A DNA stretch of 64,000 nt. Source: Lytechinus variegatus. Its lineage: Eukaryota; Echinodermata; Echinoidea; Temnopleuroida; Toxopneustidae. Under the pieces are notes generated by a model. It was not told where the DNA came from and searched no databases. It saw only the letters and a program-made list of their open reading frames with translations. This document shows, one piece after another, positions 48,801-60,070 of the stretch. The position numbers and the translations under genes are program-made. The stretch spans positions 6,306,501-6,370,500 of the forward strand of contig NC_054757.1 in assembly GCF_018143015.1 (NCBI RefSeq), written 5' to 3'. The first letter of the stretch is position 1; each line of letters begins with the position of its first letter.

Positions 48801-49609
48801 TCCAGTGTCGTCCTGGCGGCATCGCCGGGGTATAGCGCAACCCCAAAATATGACATTTTCATGTATTAACATGACCGAAAGTATGACATAAAAAAAAACA
48901 CCACTACAACATAAACAGAAGATAAAACAAAGTCATGAAAAAAAACGATTACACAAAATATTAATCTCCAGTGGTTACAATTTATGCAATTGAAAAATAC
49001 TTGTTTATGTTTTGCCATTTTACATTGTGTTTATTGAGTTTGTTTTTCCTTTTTTGCAATAATTTCTTCAGTAACTTTATAAGATAAAAGATAATAATTA
49101 AATTGTTTTAAACTAGGGAGAGACTCTTGGTATTTATATAGTCTATATTTACCCTACAGCAACATAATAAATTGTACATGCTCAAATTTAAGTACATAAA
49201 GTACCTCAATTACTCCTTTCTATCACTTTCAGATACCGAGTACTACCGCGTCTCTACCCCTGGAGGTGGAGTCGATCTCGATATCGACAACCCCTATCCA
49301 AGACTATTCTCAGCATGGTGGCGAGGTCTCCCAAGCACCATCGACGCCGCTTTCCAATGGCACTGGAGCGATGCCGAGACCTACATGTTCGCCGGTTCCC
49401 AGTATTACCGACTTCACCCTTTCAGATCCGAGGTGTTGATTAGTGTGCCGCCTTATCCGAGAGAGACCGCGGTGTATTGGTTCGATTGTGATCCGACTGA
49501 TGGTATAAGCGACGGCGGGTTCAATGCAGGGATCAGAGCTGTGGAGTTACCATCCGTGGTGGCAGTCATGATTGTCATGTTCCTGAATACCTTATGGGTT
49601 CTCAATTGA
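38124..49609 (+). CDS. matrix metalloproteinase, furin-activated, GPI-anchored type; complete, 9 exons
   Basis: Coding exons are 38124-38222, 41440-41563, 42302-42549, 43858-44077, 44826-44984, 45537-45647, 46864-47003, 47651-47792 and 49233-49609. All phases match and give 539 residues. Order: signal peptide (about 1-23), propeptide with FLNTFGYL and RRFQKF, cysteine switch PRCGLSDV (Cys about 90), furin-type site RRRKR at 115-119, catalytic domain from about 120 with [20 protein letters not shown] (structural zinc and calcium site), zinc site [11 protein letters not shown] (His 240, 244, 250, Glu 241) and Met-turn VMFPFY. A short hinge of about 16 residues follows, then four hemopexin blades between Cys300 and Cys500. 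The C-terminus is hydrophobic without a cytosolic tail, as in GPI-anchor signals (MMP17/MMP25 type). It is an extracellular zinc endopeptidase. The MMP family is certain; the vertebrate orthologue is not assigned. Confidence 0.95.
38213..38500 (+). repeat. tandem duplication spanning the MMP exon 1 / intron 1 junction
   Basis: GTTGGCGCGATGGCAAGTAT through GATTTGGATTTTCAATTATT recurs about 160 nt later, from about 38377 on, as AAGTTGGCGCGATTGTATAT and so on. The second copy has lost the GCAAGT donor sequence. Confidence 0.75.
38760..39040 (+). mobile_element. tRNA-derived SINE (GTGGAGCGTTG family), copy 2
   Basis: A-box-like TAGCCCAGTGGATTAGT, B box GGTTCGATTCCC, and a 3' part GTGTTAAGCGCTATATAAGA then a TATCATTATTAT tail. 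In MMP intron 1, sense orientation. Confidence 0.88.
39773..40305 (-). mobile_element. tRNA-derived SINE, minus orientation, interrupted
   Basis: On the minus strand the head reads AGAGCCGTGGTGTAGTTGTT (A box) and GTGTTCGAATCCCACC (B box). The body includes ACCCAGGTGCTAAATGGGTACC. It is split by the insertion at 40058-40232 and lies inside the foldback element. Confidence 0.85.
40058..40232. mobile_element. 175-nt element inserted into the SINE
   Basis: AGACCGCGGT occurs at both edges (40048-40057, 40233-40242), a 10-nt target duplication; a 9-nt reading is possible. The tips AGTCTAC and GCAGACT are imperfect inverted repeats. It contains GTCTGCATAGCAGAGTAGGTC and a related GTCTGTATAGCAGAC. 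Confidence 0.78.
40887..41175. mobile_element. MITE, GGCCCGTATTCTGA family, copy 1
   Basis: TGGCCCGTATTCTGATGGCAG and the complement of CTTCAAAGTACGGGCCA form the ends. Subterminal TTTAAGTATGGATAGCCAAT is echoed by GGCTTCCCATACTAAACC. Confidence 0.82.
41440..41563 (+). CDS. MMP exon 2 (propeptide helix)
   Basis: The acceptor is GAAACCAG at 41439 and the donor ACAG|GTTGGT at 41564 (phase 1). It encodes KFLNTFGYL and [15 protein letters not shown], the peptidoglycan-binding-like propeptide found in MMPs. Confidence 0.92.
42302..42549 (+). CDS. MMP exon 3 (cysteine switch and furin site)
   Basis: The acceptor is AAATAATAG at 42301 and the donor CCAG|GTATGC at 42550 (phase 0). It encodes [11 protein letters not shown], a D/N/P-rich spacer, [10 protein letters not shown] and the start of the catalytic domain ([11 protein letters not shown]). 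It is more GC-rich than the flanking introns. Confidence 0.95.
42888..43360. mobile_element. G-rich-tipped element (CAGGGGCGGATCCAG end)
   Basis: GTTAT flanks both sides (42883-42887, 43361-43365). The left end CAGGGGCGGATCCAG and right end CTTGATCCGCTTCTT are imperfect inverted repeats with G or C runs just inside. In MMP intron 3. Confidence 0.7.
43858..44077 (+). CDS. MMP exon 4 (structural zinc and calcium region)
   Basis: The acceptor is GATACATAG at 43857 and the donor TCAG|GTAAAC at 44078 (phase 1). It contains [27 protein letters not shown] and [12 protein letters not shown], typical of the first half of the MMP catalytic domain. Confidence 0.95.
44826..44984 (+). CDS. MMP exon 5 (catalytic zinc site)
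   Basis: The acceptor is TTTTTTTTTCAG at 44825 and the donor ATATG|GTACGC at 44985 (phase 1). It encodes [20 protein letters not shown] with the three zinc-binding histidines and catalytic glutamate, then VMFPFY and the closing [13 protein letters not shown]. Confidence 0.97.
45211..45452. mobile_element. MITE with CACTGTAAAAACTG ends
   Basis: ACACTGTAAAAACTGCGGTG and the complement of CACCACAGTTTTTGCTGGGT form the ends. The interior repeats GGTGTTA/TAACACC in both orientations. In MMP intron 5. 50504-50712 has similar CACTGTAAAAAC and TTTACTGTGTG ends, with repeated TTGTTTAA inside. Confidence 0.82.
45537..45647 (+). CDS. MMP exon 6 (hinge and start of hemopexin blade 1)
   Basis: The acceptor is TTTATCTGCAG at 45536 and the donor AACG|GTGAGA at 45648 (phase 1). 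It encodes a short acidic/proline hinge ([14 protein letters not shown]), the first hemopexin cysteine and [15 protein letters not shown] microsatellite begins just after the exon. Confidence 0.92.
45665..45900. repeat. CTT/TTC microsatellite and (TA)n run
   Basis: (TTC/TCT)n from about 45672 to 45778, and (TA)n from about 45854 to 45892 flanked by the palindromic pair TTCCAATA and TATTGGAA. Both in MMP intron 6. Confidence 0.9.
46030..46440. mobile_element. AT-rich foldback element with two strong palindromes
   Basis: AGTTATATTGTACATATGTACAATATAACT at 46150-46179 is a perfect 30-nt palindrome. 46288-46385 folds on CTCGGCCTTCGGCCTCGG, with arms containing AAATATAAAATTATCCC. CACTATTTAT-like ends recur. 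Confidence 0.75.
46864..47003 (+). CDS. MMP exon 7 (hemopexin blades 1-2)
   Basis: The acceptor is TATATTAACAG at 46863 and the donor AAG|GTACGA at 47004 (phase 0). It encodes [30 protein letters not shown] and TYVFK, a normal blade boundary. An extra cysteine pair (about residues 319 and 324) spans the exon 6-7 junction. Confidence 0.94.
47651..47792 (+). CDS. MMP exon 8 (hemopexin blades 2-3)
   Basis: The acceptor is ATCCATACAG at 47650 and the donor AAAG|GTAATA at 47793 (phase 1). It encodes [32 protein letters not shown] and IYFVK. Confidence 0.95.
48630..48850 (-). mobile_element. probable non-LTR retrotransposon 3' fragment
   Basis: In MMP intron 8. TTTTTATTCGTCATAAAAATAATC opens a block with a GC-rich part (GCGCTGCCGACAGGACGATC, GTCGTCCTGGCGGC). 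On the minus strand it resembles a LINE 3' UTR. No RT motif. Confidence 0.35.
49233..49609 (+). CDS. MMP exon 9 (blades 3-4, C-terminal anchor signal)
   Basis: The acceptor is TATCACTTTCAG at 49232. It encodes [29 protein letters not shown], the closing hemopexin cysteine (FDCD), a small-residue linker (DGGFNAG) and a hydrophobic tail ([10 protein letters not shown], then NTLWVL) ending two codons before the stop is complete. No basic cytosolic tail follows. Confidence 0.95.
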
Positions 49610-50500
49610 TTTGGGAGAATTTCTGAAGAGGGATGATTTCAAAGCAATATGAGAAAACAAGATTATGAATTTAACCCAGATGACTTTTTTAAATCTGTCA
49701 ATGTATTTCAAAATTCACAAAGATAGAAAGATGCATGTAGATAACTGGTTTATTGATTAAAAAAAATCATTGCGGCATAGCCGAATTGCGGTGAGTATAC
49801 TGAAGCATATACTTTCATTAAAAACATTATAATATAAAAAAGGAAATATAAGTTAAATGTGTATCCCATATCGTAAATTCATAATTTCATAAAAAGGGAA
49901 CATATCTTGAACACAACGGAGAAAAGTGAGAAGTTCGGTTAAAATGTTTTTATCATTCAGTCTTTGATAACACATAGTTTAGCCATCTTGAGTGTTAATG
50001 AGTGGTAAGTAAGTTACGTTAAGCTTACTTCCATGCAAAGTATGAAGTCCAAGATTTGGCATAATTTAGAAAAGAGGGACGGACTTTGCCTCATAGAAAA
50101 GGGTGGGAAAAGACAAAAAGAAAACAATGAATAATAACCTGAATTATCATTTGACTTTCGTAATTCGATTTCAATATATTTATCCAATTCTTAATTCAAT
50201 TCAGTTAATCAAATTCACGAGAAATATATGTGTGCAAGACACGGTTATCTATATGATTTATATGATATTGACAAAAAGTAAGTTTTCCTAAATTCGTGAT
50301 CACCAGTCGACTTTATGAAGTTATATAGGGCTCAGAATATGACTCAAATGTAAATGGCCATAGTGATCGCAGTAACCATACATTGCTATGAGAATTTTGC
50401 AAAAGTAAGCGAAATGACAAAGTAAAAAAATGAAATCTTACGAAAGAGAATATTATAACATTGACCGATCGTGAAGTCTTCCTTATCCATTTGCATGAAA
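49610..50500. other. MMP 3' UTR and downstream DNA
   Basis: No canonical AATAAA close to the stop; ATTAAA occurs at about 49758 and 49818. No other gene signal. Confidence 0.4.
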
Positions 50501-50712
50501 TTTGCACTGTAAAAACGCTGTTTAAGATTTTAAGCACGTTGTTTAAGCCCGTCACTCTAACACCTTCTGTTTAAGTTTTTTAAACAACTGCTTAAACTTT
50601 TTAAACAACTGTTTAAAATTTTAAAACAAGTTGTTTAAAAAATGGAAACAAGTATAAAATATAATTTTAAAGTGATAGGCTTAAACATCGTGCCATTTTC
50701 TTTACTGTGTGG

Positions 50713-52170
50713 TCCGAAATTAGAACTATCTCTATGAAAATGTAAAATTTGTAGGTAACTCAATTTGATTATGTCTCTTTATAATTGTGACGAGTTTTAT
50801 TCCGAAAGGAGCTAAATCCAGATAATTATAGTGGTATTTTTTTTTCAGCAAATCAAAGTTTTTAATTCACCACTTAACCTAATCCGCTCTATTATACTGT
50901 GCTATATCATCTTAGATTAGTTAAATCACGTTCATATAAATCAAATACTCGACTTCAATTTTTAAGATTTATTACTATTTTCGTTTCCATAAATTTCACT
51001 CTTCTGTGGGGAATAAAACAGTCCGATGTCCATTTTTGCACATGTAAACACGTTTAACAATGGAAATTCAAATAAAAATGAAGCACATTACATTGCATTA
51101 GATCTTTTACATCTTTTCTGATGTTTATCCACGGAGAATTAAAAAGGGAAAATGGGAAATTTTCTTATCCTGTCTAAATAGTTGAATCTTCGACATTTTA
51201 TTTCAAATGGAGCTAAATCAAAAAATATTCATTAGCCCGGTATTCATTAAAACATTAAAACTCTTTGAAAGCATATAACTTGTGTTTAAATTATCAACAC
51301 CTAAATGACCATATAGTGGATTTAGCAACTCTCTTCTTTAATTTAGCTCCTTTGGGATAAAACTGAAATTTATAAATATTTTTTGCCAATCATCCAATAA
51401 ATATTTTCAATGCAATATGGTGCATTTTTTTCCCATGTAAAAATGTACACAGTTTAACATGCAGTTTTGGTCAAAAGTGGATTGAGCCCCTCTTGGAATT
51501 ATGCTCTTCTTTTATTTCATAGTGTTTAATTTTGGAGTGTGGTGTGTTTTGTATGTGTGTAGTGTAGTTGAAAGGTGATGTGGTAGCGGTAGTAAGGAAG
51601 GGGGGGGGGTGCCGCTGGTAATAGGAGGTATGGTTGATGTAATAAGATGAAATATCTTCCCCTTAAAATTTGCCTAAGAGCTGATCATTTCGAAAAAAAG
51701 TCAACAAAAATCTTGTCTGAAATAAATTTATATTTGAGCTGATTTTAGTGATTGATGTAATGTAACTCTATGAAGTTTAAATAATACTTTTCTAAGTATT
51801 GAATGGAAAAACAAAATCTGTGTATAGTTTGCTATTCACATTTTCACTGATTAATTGTTATGTATGATTTATTCTACTGATTTTTATGTTTCAAGAGGAA
51901 TAAAATATAGAACTTTAAAAACTCTATTTCTCTTCTTTTACCCATTGCATTATTCGTATTTCGCACATAATTGATTGCAACAATACAAAATGTGAACATC
52001 AAACACAATTTAAAAGCACAAATGGTGACTGTAAAATATTTATATATGAATAATTTAATGATACACATCTTTCATCAAGTCTCATTCATTTGTTTCTAAT
52101 CATAAAATGATTTAAGTTGTTTTTTAATAAGTTATTATATTTTTACATAAAGTTTATTATAAACGAAAAC
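50713..52170. other. non-coding intergenic DNA
   Basis: AT-rich; GGAGCTAAATC-type phrases recur (50810, 51212, complement near 51350), suggesting an old TE. No gene seen. Confidence 0.4.
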
Positions 52171-53207
52171 ACACCACTGGCGTGCCTAAGGTGGTGACCC
52201 TCGATAATGATGTAATGAACCCAAAATTATGCAGGGGCGTACATGGTATATGTGGCAAAATTTCTCAAAAGTGGTGAGCGAGTGAGTCGAGCATACAAAG
52301 TTGTTCCCTTTTTTCAATTTCTCTTCTTTTTTCCCCCTTGTCGTTTTCTTGGGTCTATATGCCCCCCATGTATACAACAGTGCTCCTGAAAGAATTTTAA
52401 TGACCCTTTTCCTTTTAGTTTTCGGACACTTTTTTATTATGGGAATCGGTGTGCTGGTCATTTTTTTTTGTAGTTGTCAGAAAATATTTGCCTCTCATTT
52501 TTCAGGAACGCCACTGGCTCACAACAAAATTCAATTTTGGACACTAAAGAAGCCGGCAATAAAGACAATCGACAAGGTTACCTTTCCGAAGCCAAGGCAG
52601 CGAAGCGAGTGAGAGCTTTCGGGCAACAAGCTTTTAAAATTATGAAAATATTACGACTCAGGCTACTTTTAGGCCTACAATATCAAATCACATTTTTATC
52701 ATTACGAACTTCACAGATCTGGCTTCAGGAGTCAACCAGGAACTATATATTTTGTCAGTTTTAATGTTATAAATTTTAAGGACATTTTCACTCAGCATTT
52801 CGTCGTCGAGTTTCGGTATAAAACTTTTAGGCCCTATTCTGAACTAATAATGAAATGTTTTTGTATAGCGCAAATACAGCAAAGTTGCAAGTCTCTGGCC
52901 TATAACTAAATTAGTGGTCTAGTTATGGTAAGCCAATTGTTACAGGAATATCCAACGGTACACGTTCGATTAAGCAGCTCATATGTCAGATAAGACATCT
53001 TTGCCATTATAGCATAGTGAAAGAGCATAGTCAACATAAGACACATAAAATGTACAGAAAATTGTTGACATTTCGGTTTTCTATAATAATTTTAGCGCAG
53101 AGTTAGACCGTGACCCGACCATGGTAAAAAATATATAAAAAATGGTCTCGTTTAAGCAAGACTTTAGGATACGGACCATAGTGTCTAAACAGGTAGCAGG
53201 AAATAAT

Positions 53208-53980
53208 GACCTGTATTCTGATAGCAGGTTGAACTTAAACTCGGGTTTAAAGTTGTGGTTTAAGTATAGGAAGCCAAAAGTATCAAAGTTTGTATGAAGT
53301 TGTATGTTTCTAATGTTTACTGTGCTCTTTCCTGATTCATCGATGGTGAAAACAATCATCTATTTATACTTTCTAGACAATTATGAATTATTTGGGAGTC
53401 AAATGAGCTCAAGTATGATATCTCTAGTAGTTTCACGGGCCTAATCACTAGTGGCAGGCCATAGATATTCATTCGAGCCAACCCATTGCTATTTTTTTTT
53501 ATTTTGATATGGCTGATTGACAAAGTGTATGCAAATGATTGTTCATCTAACACTGATTCTATTTTTGGTAATTATTGAACTTCCTTTTCCCAAATTGGGA
53601 AGAAATATCACCAATTTTGGACTATATTTTCACTGGCGGAAGGATTAGGGCTATTTTGCTGTTTGAGGTGATGAATCTGCTCCCCCGACGATGTCTTCAA
53701 ACAGTAAGCCAATTTATTTTTTAAATGAGCCGGTCGAGGGACCCTTTTCTGGTCAGATATGGATTGCCAGATATATATCCTATCCACTGGTAGTAAACAT
53801 TCGACCCCCGAATTTCATCCTCATTTTTTTATGAATTTTTTAAAGTGCCAATTTAACACATGAGTCTATGGGGAATGAATTAGGCCTGTGAGACCTGTAG
53901 TTGGTGATTAATGTAACAATTGGCTATCCATAACTTTAAATCCGAGTTTAAGTTAAACCCGACTTCAGAATACGAGCCAT
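53208..53980. mobile_element. MITE, GGCCCGTATTCTGA family, copy 2 (expanded)
   Basis: CCTGTATTCTGATAGCAGG with TTAAACTCGGGTTTAAAG, and at the other side AAATCCGAGTTTAAGTTAAACCCGACTTCAGAATACG. The 770-nt distance suggests a nested insertion. A diverged relative lies at 52820-53120. Confidence 0.65.
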
Positions 53981-54054
53981 AGAATTTAAATACTGAATAA
54001 ATCTTACCAAAGGAAAAGCCGGTTATGATAGTATTAAGCAGCATCTTATCAAGA

Positions 54055-54490
54055 ATTACCTTTTTTTTTTTTTTTTTTTTTTTGGGGGGGGGGGGGGTTG
54101 GTCTACATTAATAAAAAGATGCACCAGGAATCAGGATACACCATAACGATAATAGTGGTGGTTATGATGGTGATGACGATGACGTCAACTTTGATTATGA
54201 TAGCATTATAAAAGGAATCATTGACGTGGCGATTGTAGTTTTTCCGTCTTTAGTGATGTTGGTGACGGTGATGATAATAATGATAATGGTGGTGATGATG
54301 ATGATGAAGATGATGATTAAAAAAAACATCGTTATGATGATGATAATGATGATGACTATGAATCATGGTGTGATTATGATGATTGATTTTGACTATGACG
54401 ATGATGATGATGATGAAAACATGTGGTATTGATGATGGGATCATTGTGACGATGAATTATGGTGTGATTTTGATGATGATACCGTAAATG
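54055..54490. repeat. poly(T)-poly(G) tract and GAT/ATG microsatellite
   Basis: About 23 T followed by 15 G near 54059-54098, then GATGATGAT-rich DNA at 54140-54480. Similar GATGAT tracts are at 42580-42620 and 58535-58670. Confidence 0.9.
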
Positions 54491-55229
54491 CCCTAAAAAT
54501 GATAAAAATAAAAAAAAATCCATTTATTTTCAAACAGATTGACTTGCAAAACTGCAGTGCCCTTAATTTCCTAACTCATTCCTCTCTGTTCTCAGATTCG
54601 TTTCTTAAATTGTTGCTTTATCATTTCAAAAATCTGTCAGAAGTTAGAACGTTAGAGCGTTCGTGCCGTCGACAAGAAATACACAGATCGATGATCTCGA
54701 AATTCATGATGAAAAATCCACATATTAATTGTTCGAAATAGACATGAAATGAAATACTCAGAAAATTTGCTTGCCTAATTGATCGTGGGCCCAGCAGCCG
54801 CTGTGCATCGCCAGATCGACGAGGCTCGATCTATCCCTTTCAGTGGCGTAACTACTGGGGGGCATGGGGGGCACGTGCCCCCCTCCCAATCGGCTGACCC
54901 CCCCCAAAAAAATAAATAAACCGGGGAAAAGGAGAAAAAGAGGGATAAAGGAAGAGAAACGTAGTGGGAAAGAATATGCATTATAATATTATAATTATGT
55001 TACATGATAAACATTTTTTACCATAACTTAATGAAACATAAGTTGCTCAGGGTCTATGTCTTCATTGTTCCTGGTGCTCGCATTGTCTGTATAACGAGAT
55101 ATACATGTATAATCATGTTGTACTAAAACCTCCCGTTTTCAAGTCAATGTACACCAAATATATTTCCCGCACTACGAGTTATTATTGTTTTACGTAGTGA
55201 CACATGCTTCTTTTTCATGACTACTTAAA

Positions 55230-58020
55230 GTGATTGCCCCATTTCAAGGTCTTAATATAAAACATTTCCTGTCCGTGTTTACGTTCGCATTAGTGGATTG
55301 ATGAGATATGTTTGCTCTTTATGAAATCCTAAAATCAGTCCTTAAAATGTCCCTTTTTCTGATCTGAATATCAAACATTTTCAGCTCGCGCTTCGCAAAA
55401 TACTTATGGCTTCGAGAATCCCTACAAACAAGCCTTAAAATGCCACTCTTCAGGTCTGAATTTCCTAAATTTTCAGCTCGCGCTTCGCGTTTGCAATATT
55501 TGATTAGTGAGATGCGTATGAAAATCATGATTACAATGACTACATAAGTGCTTCATGTGTTCAGATGTAATTCTAACAAAATCAGCAAGCGCTTGGCACT
55601 CACATTAGATGACTATGGTGAGATATGTATACTATTAATGGATTCCTAAAATATAGACTAGTCCTTAAAATCACTCTGTTATGGGGTCAATATATACAAA
55701 AATTTCAGCTCGCGCTTCGCGCTCACATTGTTTAGCGAGACAGGTACGTATCATGATTACAAAAAAATTATCATAATGTCCCATTTTAGGTCTGAATATC
55801 AAAAATTTTCAGCTCGCGCTTCGCGCTTGCATTATTTGATTAGCGAGATGCGTAGTGTTATTCATGATTATAATACAAGAGCTTCCTTAAAATATCTCTA
55901 TTAGTCAGTATTCCTGGCAACTGAGAACGCTTACTAAGTGACTCAAAATTGGGGTAACTCCACCAGCTCTCTAGAATCGCCAACTTCAATATACCCTTTC
56001 ATAAACCTAACCCTAAAATAAAACCCAATTGCAACCCTAGTCTTAACTCTTTTAAGACCGGAAATGAATCCCGGAGCAATTGCCCAGCAGGAGTAAATGC
56101 ACTGTTGACCTTCCTCTGAGTATCATATTTTTTTCTTATTTAATCACTATTTAATCATTATTTAAATGAATCCATTTGTAAATCAGATAATTTCACAAAC
56201 AATATTTGTTTGCTCTCTGAAAGGAGGGTGTTCCAATTTGCTTGCTTGATTTACTTTTCACTAATGCCATGGTCACATTTGTTCTACGGCGGCCGTACGG
56301 CGAGTCGAAAACAACCGTTTTAACATTTTTTTTGTCCAACTACATATACCGGTAGGTGGTTTGAATCAAAATTGATAAAACGGCTGTTTTCGACTAGCCG
56401 TACGGCCGCCGTAGAGCAAATGTGACCATGGCATTACTAGTACTTGTTTTCTCTTCAACCCAAACTCTCCATCTAAAAGACACCATAGCAAAACTAAACA
56501 CAGAAAGGTAAAGAAGATCAAGAGGAGTGCCCATCGCCAAGGAAAAGGAATTAATTTTGATGATTTCAGGTATTCAAGCTCTCTTTTCATTTTCATTTTG
56601 ATGATTTTCATATCCGAGGAAAATAAAAAAAGTATTATAGTTATGAAATCGCCATGATTTTTCACTTTATCAGCTCCAGACGTATCCATCATGTCCCGCG
56701 AAATTAAGTGCCTTTGCTTTGGCTTTGGTCCCATTGACTAATATTTAAGTTAGTTTAGAAATATTGGCAAGGTAAATCGCAGGGAGAGTAGCCCACTCCT
56801 AGTACCAATGAGGTCCAAACATTACATGTATGGACCTCATAGGCGACATCAGTGGAAATGCGGGGTTAGAAATCTTTGAGTACAGGATATTTCGATATTA
56901 TTTCACAAGTATGCGCTTTATTTGATGATTTTTTTTTCTCTCCTAGCTTTTTTAACCAAAATACCCCCCCCCCCAAAAAAAAAGGGAACTAGTGTTAAAG
57001 AGAAAGAGAATTATGATAGAGGAACACAAAATACTTTATTTTTTCAGCTTTTATTTATTCGACTTATAATCCCATAATCAAATATTAAATGGGGCTTCCA
57101 CAGTTTTTTAAGCCCGGGGGCCACTTACATTGACGAGTGGATACCATATATGCGCGACCAAAAAAAAAATCTTTTTCACTATAGGGCACGTTACGTACGT
57201 AACGTGATAAGGGTGTCAAAAACACAAAAATAATGAAAAAGGGGTATATCTATTTCGCTAGGAAAATTACGTGTTTAGGGTCGAATTTGAGGGGATGATA
57301 AAACAAGATTAAAATGTTTTATAAAGGATGTCCTTGTTTTCCCCAACACTTCGTGTTTAGAGTCCAATTTGCGCAAGGTGTAGAAGATAGGTGGGGTCGT
57401 ACTAAGCCAAATAAGGTAAAAAAGCCGAAGACCGAAGGACCCGTAACAATAAACATTCCTGTACTTGTTTAGGGGTCATTTCAGGGAATATTTAAAGAGT
57501 ATCGTTTTGTTTCCAATTCTTGTCAAGGGTACGGTACACGTCAATACTTGTTAAGGGGTGCATTTTCAGAATCAGGAAATTACGTGTTTAGGGTGCTTTT
57601 TGAGACCCCATGATCGCGCATGGTATCCACTCGTGAATGGAAGTGGCCCCCGGCTTTTAAAGTCAATTCATGAAAATATTCCTCCTCGGGATTTGAGCTT
57701 TCTTTCATGAAATATCAATCTTTTTCGTGATTACCAAAAATACTTAAAATGTCATTTTTTTTATCTTTGTATAAAGCTTTAGCTCATGCGTTGCGCCTGC
57801 AATATTTTAATGTTGAGATACAACTTTATGCTTTTAATGAATTCCTAAAAACACTAAATTCTCAGATCATTTGTCGCAATCGAATGATTGGAAATGAATG
57901 ATTAATAAGTTTCATGAATAATGTTTAAAATGCGTCTCTATCAGTTTTGAATATTTAAAAAAAAATGTCAGCTCGTGCTTTTTGCTCGCAATATTTTGAT
58001 TAGTAAGAAGTTCTTGTATA
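55230..58020. repeat. array of units containing CAGCTCGCGCTTCGC, interrupted
   Basis: The core TTTTCAGCTCGCGCTTCGC recurs at about 55379, 55471, 55704 and 55807, with weaker units near 55290, 55585, 57780 and 57963. Spacing is about 90-120 nt and each core is followed by GCAATATTTGATTAG.GAGATG. The gap holds unique DNA and the transposon at 57112-57656. An inverted pair near 56280-56310 and 56390-56430 (GTTCTACGGCGGCCGTACGGC) marks one more foldback element. Confidence 0.78.
57112..57656 (+). mobile_element. 545-nt DNA transposon, full copy of the element at 1-530
   Basis: TTAA at 57108-57111 and 57657-57660. The ends GCCCGGGGGCCACTT and AAGTGGCCCCCGGC continue as ACGAGTGGATACCAT and ATGGTATCCACTCGT. 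It contains the 20-nt palindrome CACGTTACGTACGTAACGTG and several ACGTGTTTAGGGT / ACTTGTTTAGGGG phrases. Confidence 0.88.
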
Positions 58021-60070
58021 TATGCGAGTTTGATAGATAAATAAATAGAGAGGGGGAGGGTCCCTCAGCTACTTGTCCGCGATCGCTTATTCCATTTTTT
58101 TTATTATGCTCGTACGTGTTGTGAGGTTTTCAAAGTCTTCTTTTTCTCACCCTTTTTATTGTCTCGGAGCTTCCCTCTATTTCTTTGCTACGATGTATAG
58201 CCCTTCTTACTTGTTTCAATTCTTTTATGTTCTCATTTCACTGAAAACATAATTATTAAACTGACGTAGAAGACTTTACAACAAAATTTTGATATTGTTT
58301 TTTCTTGTTTGTTTGGCTTTCTTTTTTCTTCTCATTTCTTGTTTTTCTTCTTAGTTTCCCTTTCCTTATTTTCTCTTATTTCATTTCATGAGGCATCCGC
58401 CAACTTATATACAACAACAAACATATTTAGAGGCCGATATCCAGTGAGGGGGCGTGGTGGTATGCCCCTCTAAAAAAGGAGGAAAATAGGAAGGAAAAAA
58501 GAAGGGAAGGGGAAAAAATAAGAAAAAAAGAAAGACGATGATGGCAATGATGATGATGATGAAAATTATCTTGGTGAAGATGATAGTGGTGGTGATGGTG
58601 GCGGTGATGATAATGATGATGATAATGATGGTGGTAGTGGTGATGACGATGCTATGATGATGATGACTAGATGTAATTTTGTTATTTTGTCTTTAAAAAA
58701 ATAATAGTGCACAGGCGAAATCATTTAAAGTTTATTATGAAAATAGCAGAAAAAAATAATTTGAAAAATTGTACCGTTGTGTATCCAGTGGAAAATCCAT
58801 CCCCCACCAAAAAAGAAAAAAAAGTGAGATTTTGTTTTGTTATTTGTGACGGCGTAGGTCTATGCGAGCAGCTATGGGATGGGAAAAAAAGTAAATGAAA
58901 TGTCAAGAAATACATGATAATGACTTTTATTGTACATTCAGTATATCAGTAGATAACTTCATACTCTTTCCAAAAAAGAAAAAAGTGGGTATATTATGGA
59001 CCATTAAAAATGGGCAGTTGCTCTGTATATTATATTACATAGAATATATAGAGCAACTGCTCTTGTGTAGCGGTAAGTTATTCACTGATCTACATAATTC
59101 ATGCGGCGCACGGCGCGTGCGCAATGTTTAATAATTATTGCTGTGAACACAATGAATGTCATCAAAAACATAATCTCACAGATCAAATAATGCCAGCTCG
59201 ACGCGCAAAATCAGAAAAAAAATATATTTTCTGCCCTGATAATTTGGTAACCCTAACCTAACCCAATTTCTAAGTATTTTAAACATTAACAGGATAACTA
59301 CAGACAATGATTTAAATTAACTTTATATTCTTTTGCGAAAATGAATATGAAGGACAGCTTTTTGATAAAGAACACAGTTTTAGAGTGTTAGAGCGCGATT
59401 TATACCTACAACCGCTAAATCCTGTCACTGTCGGTATGAAGCAGTGATTCCATCATCTTGCGGTAATAATTTTTGCAACACGGGCGCCAGTCCGAGAAAC
59501 AGACAGGCATTTGCCCAAACGGACAACATCTCAACCTCTGCTCATTTCTTTTTGCACGGGCACATAAAATCTTGACGTAACCCATCACATTTCTCCCTAT
59601 TTTCTCCTCCCCCTTTTATTTTCCATTAATTTTTCTTTCGTTCACTTTTATCTGTCTTCTTTCCCCAATTTTTTTTACCCATCACATTTCTCCCTATTTT
59701 CTCTTCCCTTTTATTTTCCATTAATTTTTCTTTCACTTTTTTCTGTCCTCTTTTCCCTTCTATTTTTGTTCTCGTCTCACCGCTTTTCCTCATCCCCCAG
59801 CCTCCGACGCCTGTGCAGATTCGCAAACAATATCAAGAGTATGTCTACTTGCAAGGGCGGAAATCTCTCCCCAAAGGTAGGGGGACCAGGGGCTGGAAAA
59901 TTTGACAAAAAAAAGAAGGTTTATCACCTCCTAAAGAAGGTCATCTTAACCAAAAGAAATTTGACAAGCAAACAAGCAAAAAAAGGGGGGCATCCCAAAA
60001 GTAAGATCGTCTCTTCCAAACGTTTCATTTCGATTTTGAATGAAATGACCAAAAATAGTAGGGGGATATT
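58021..60070. other. non-coding intergenic DNA
   Basis: Low-complexity GAT tract, a duplicated CATCACATTTCTCCCTATTTTCTC block (59583 and 59680), and 59.85-60.17 kb with TE-like G-rich pieces. No gene seen. Confidence 0.45.

Noticed and set aside
54226..54444. Met/Asp-rich and His-rich frames
   Set aside because: GAT microsatellite read in different frames.
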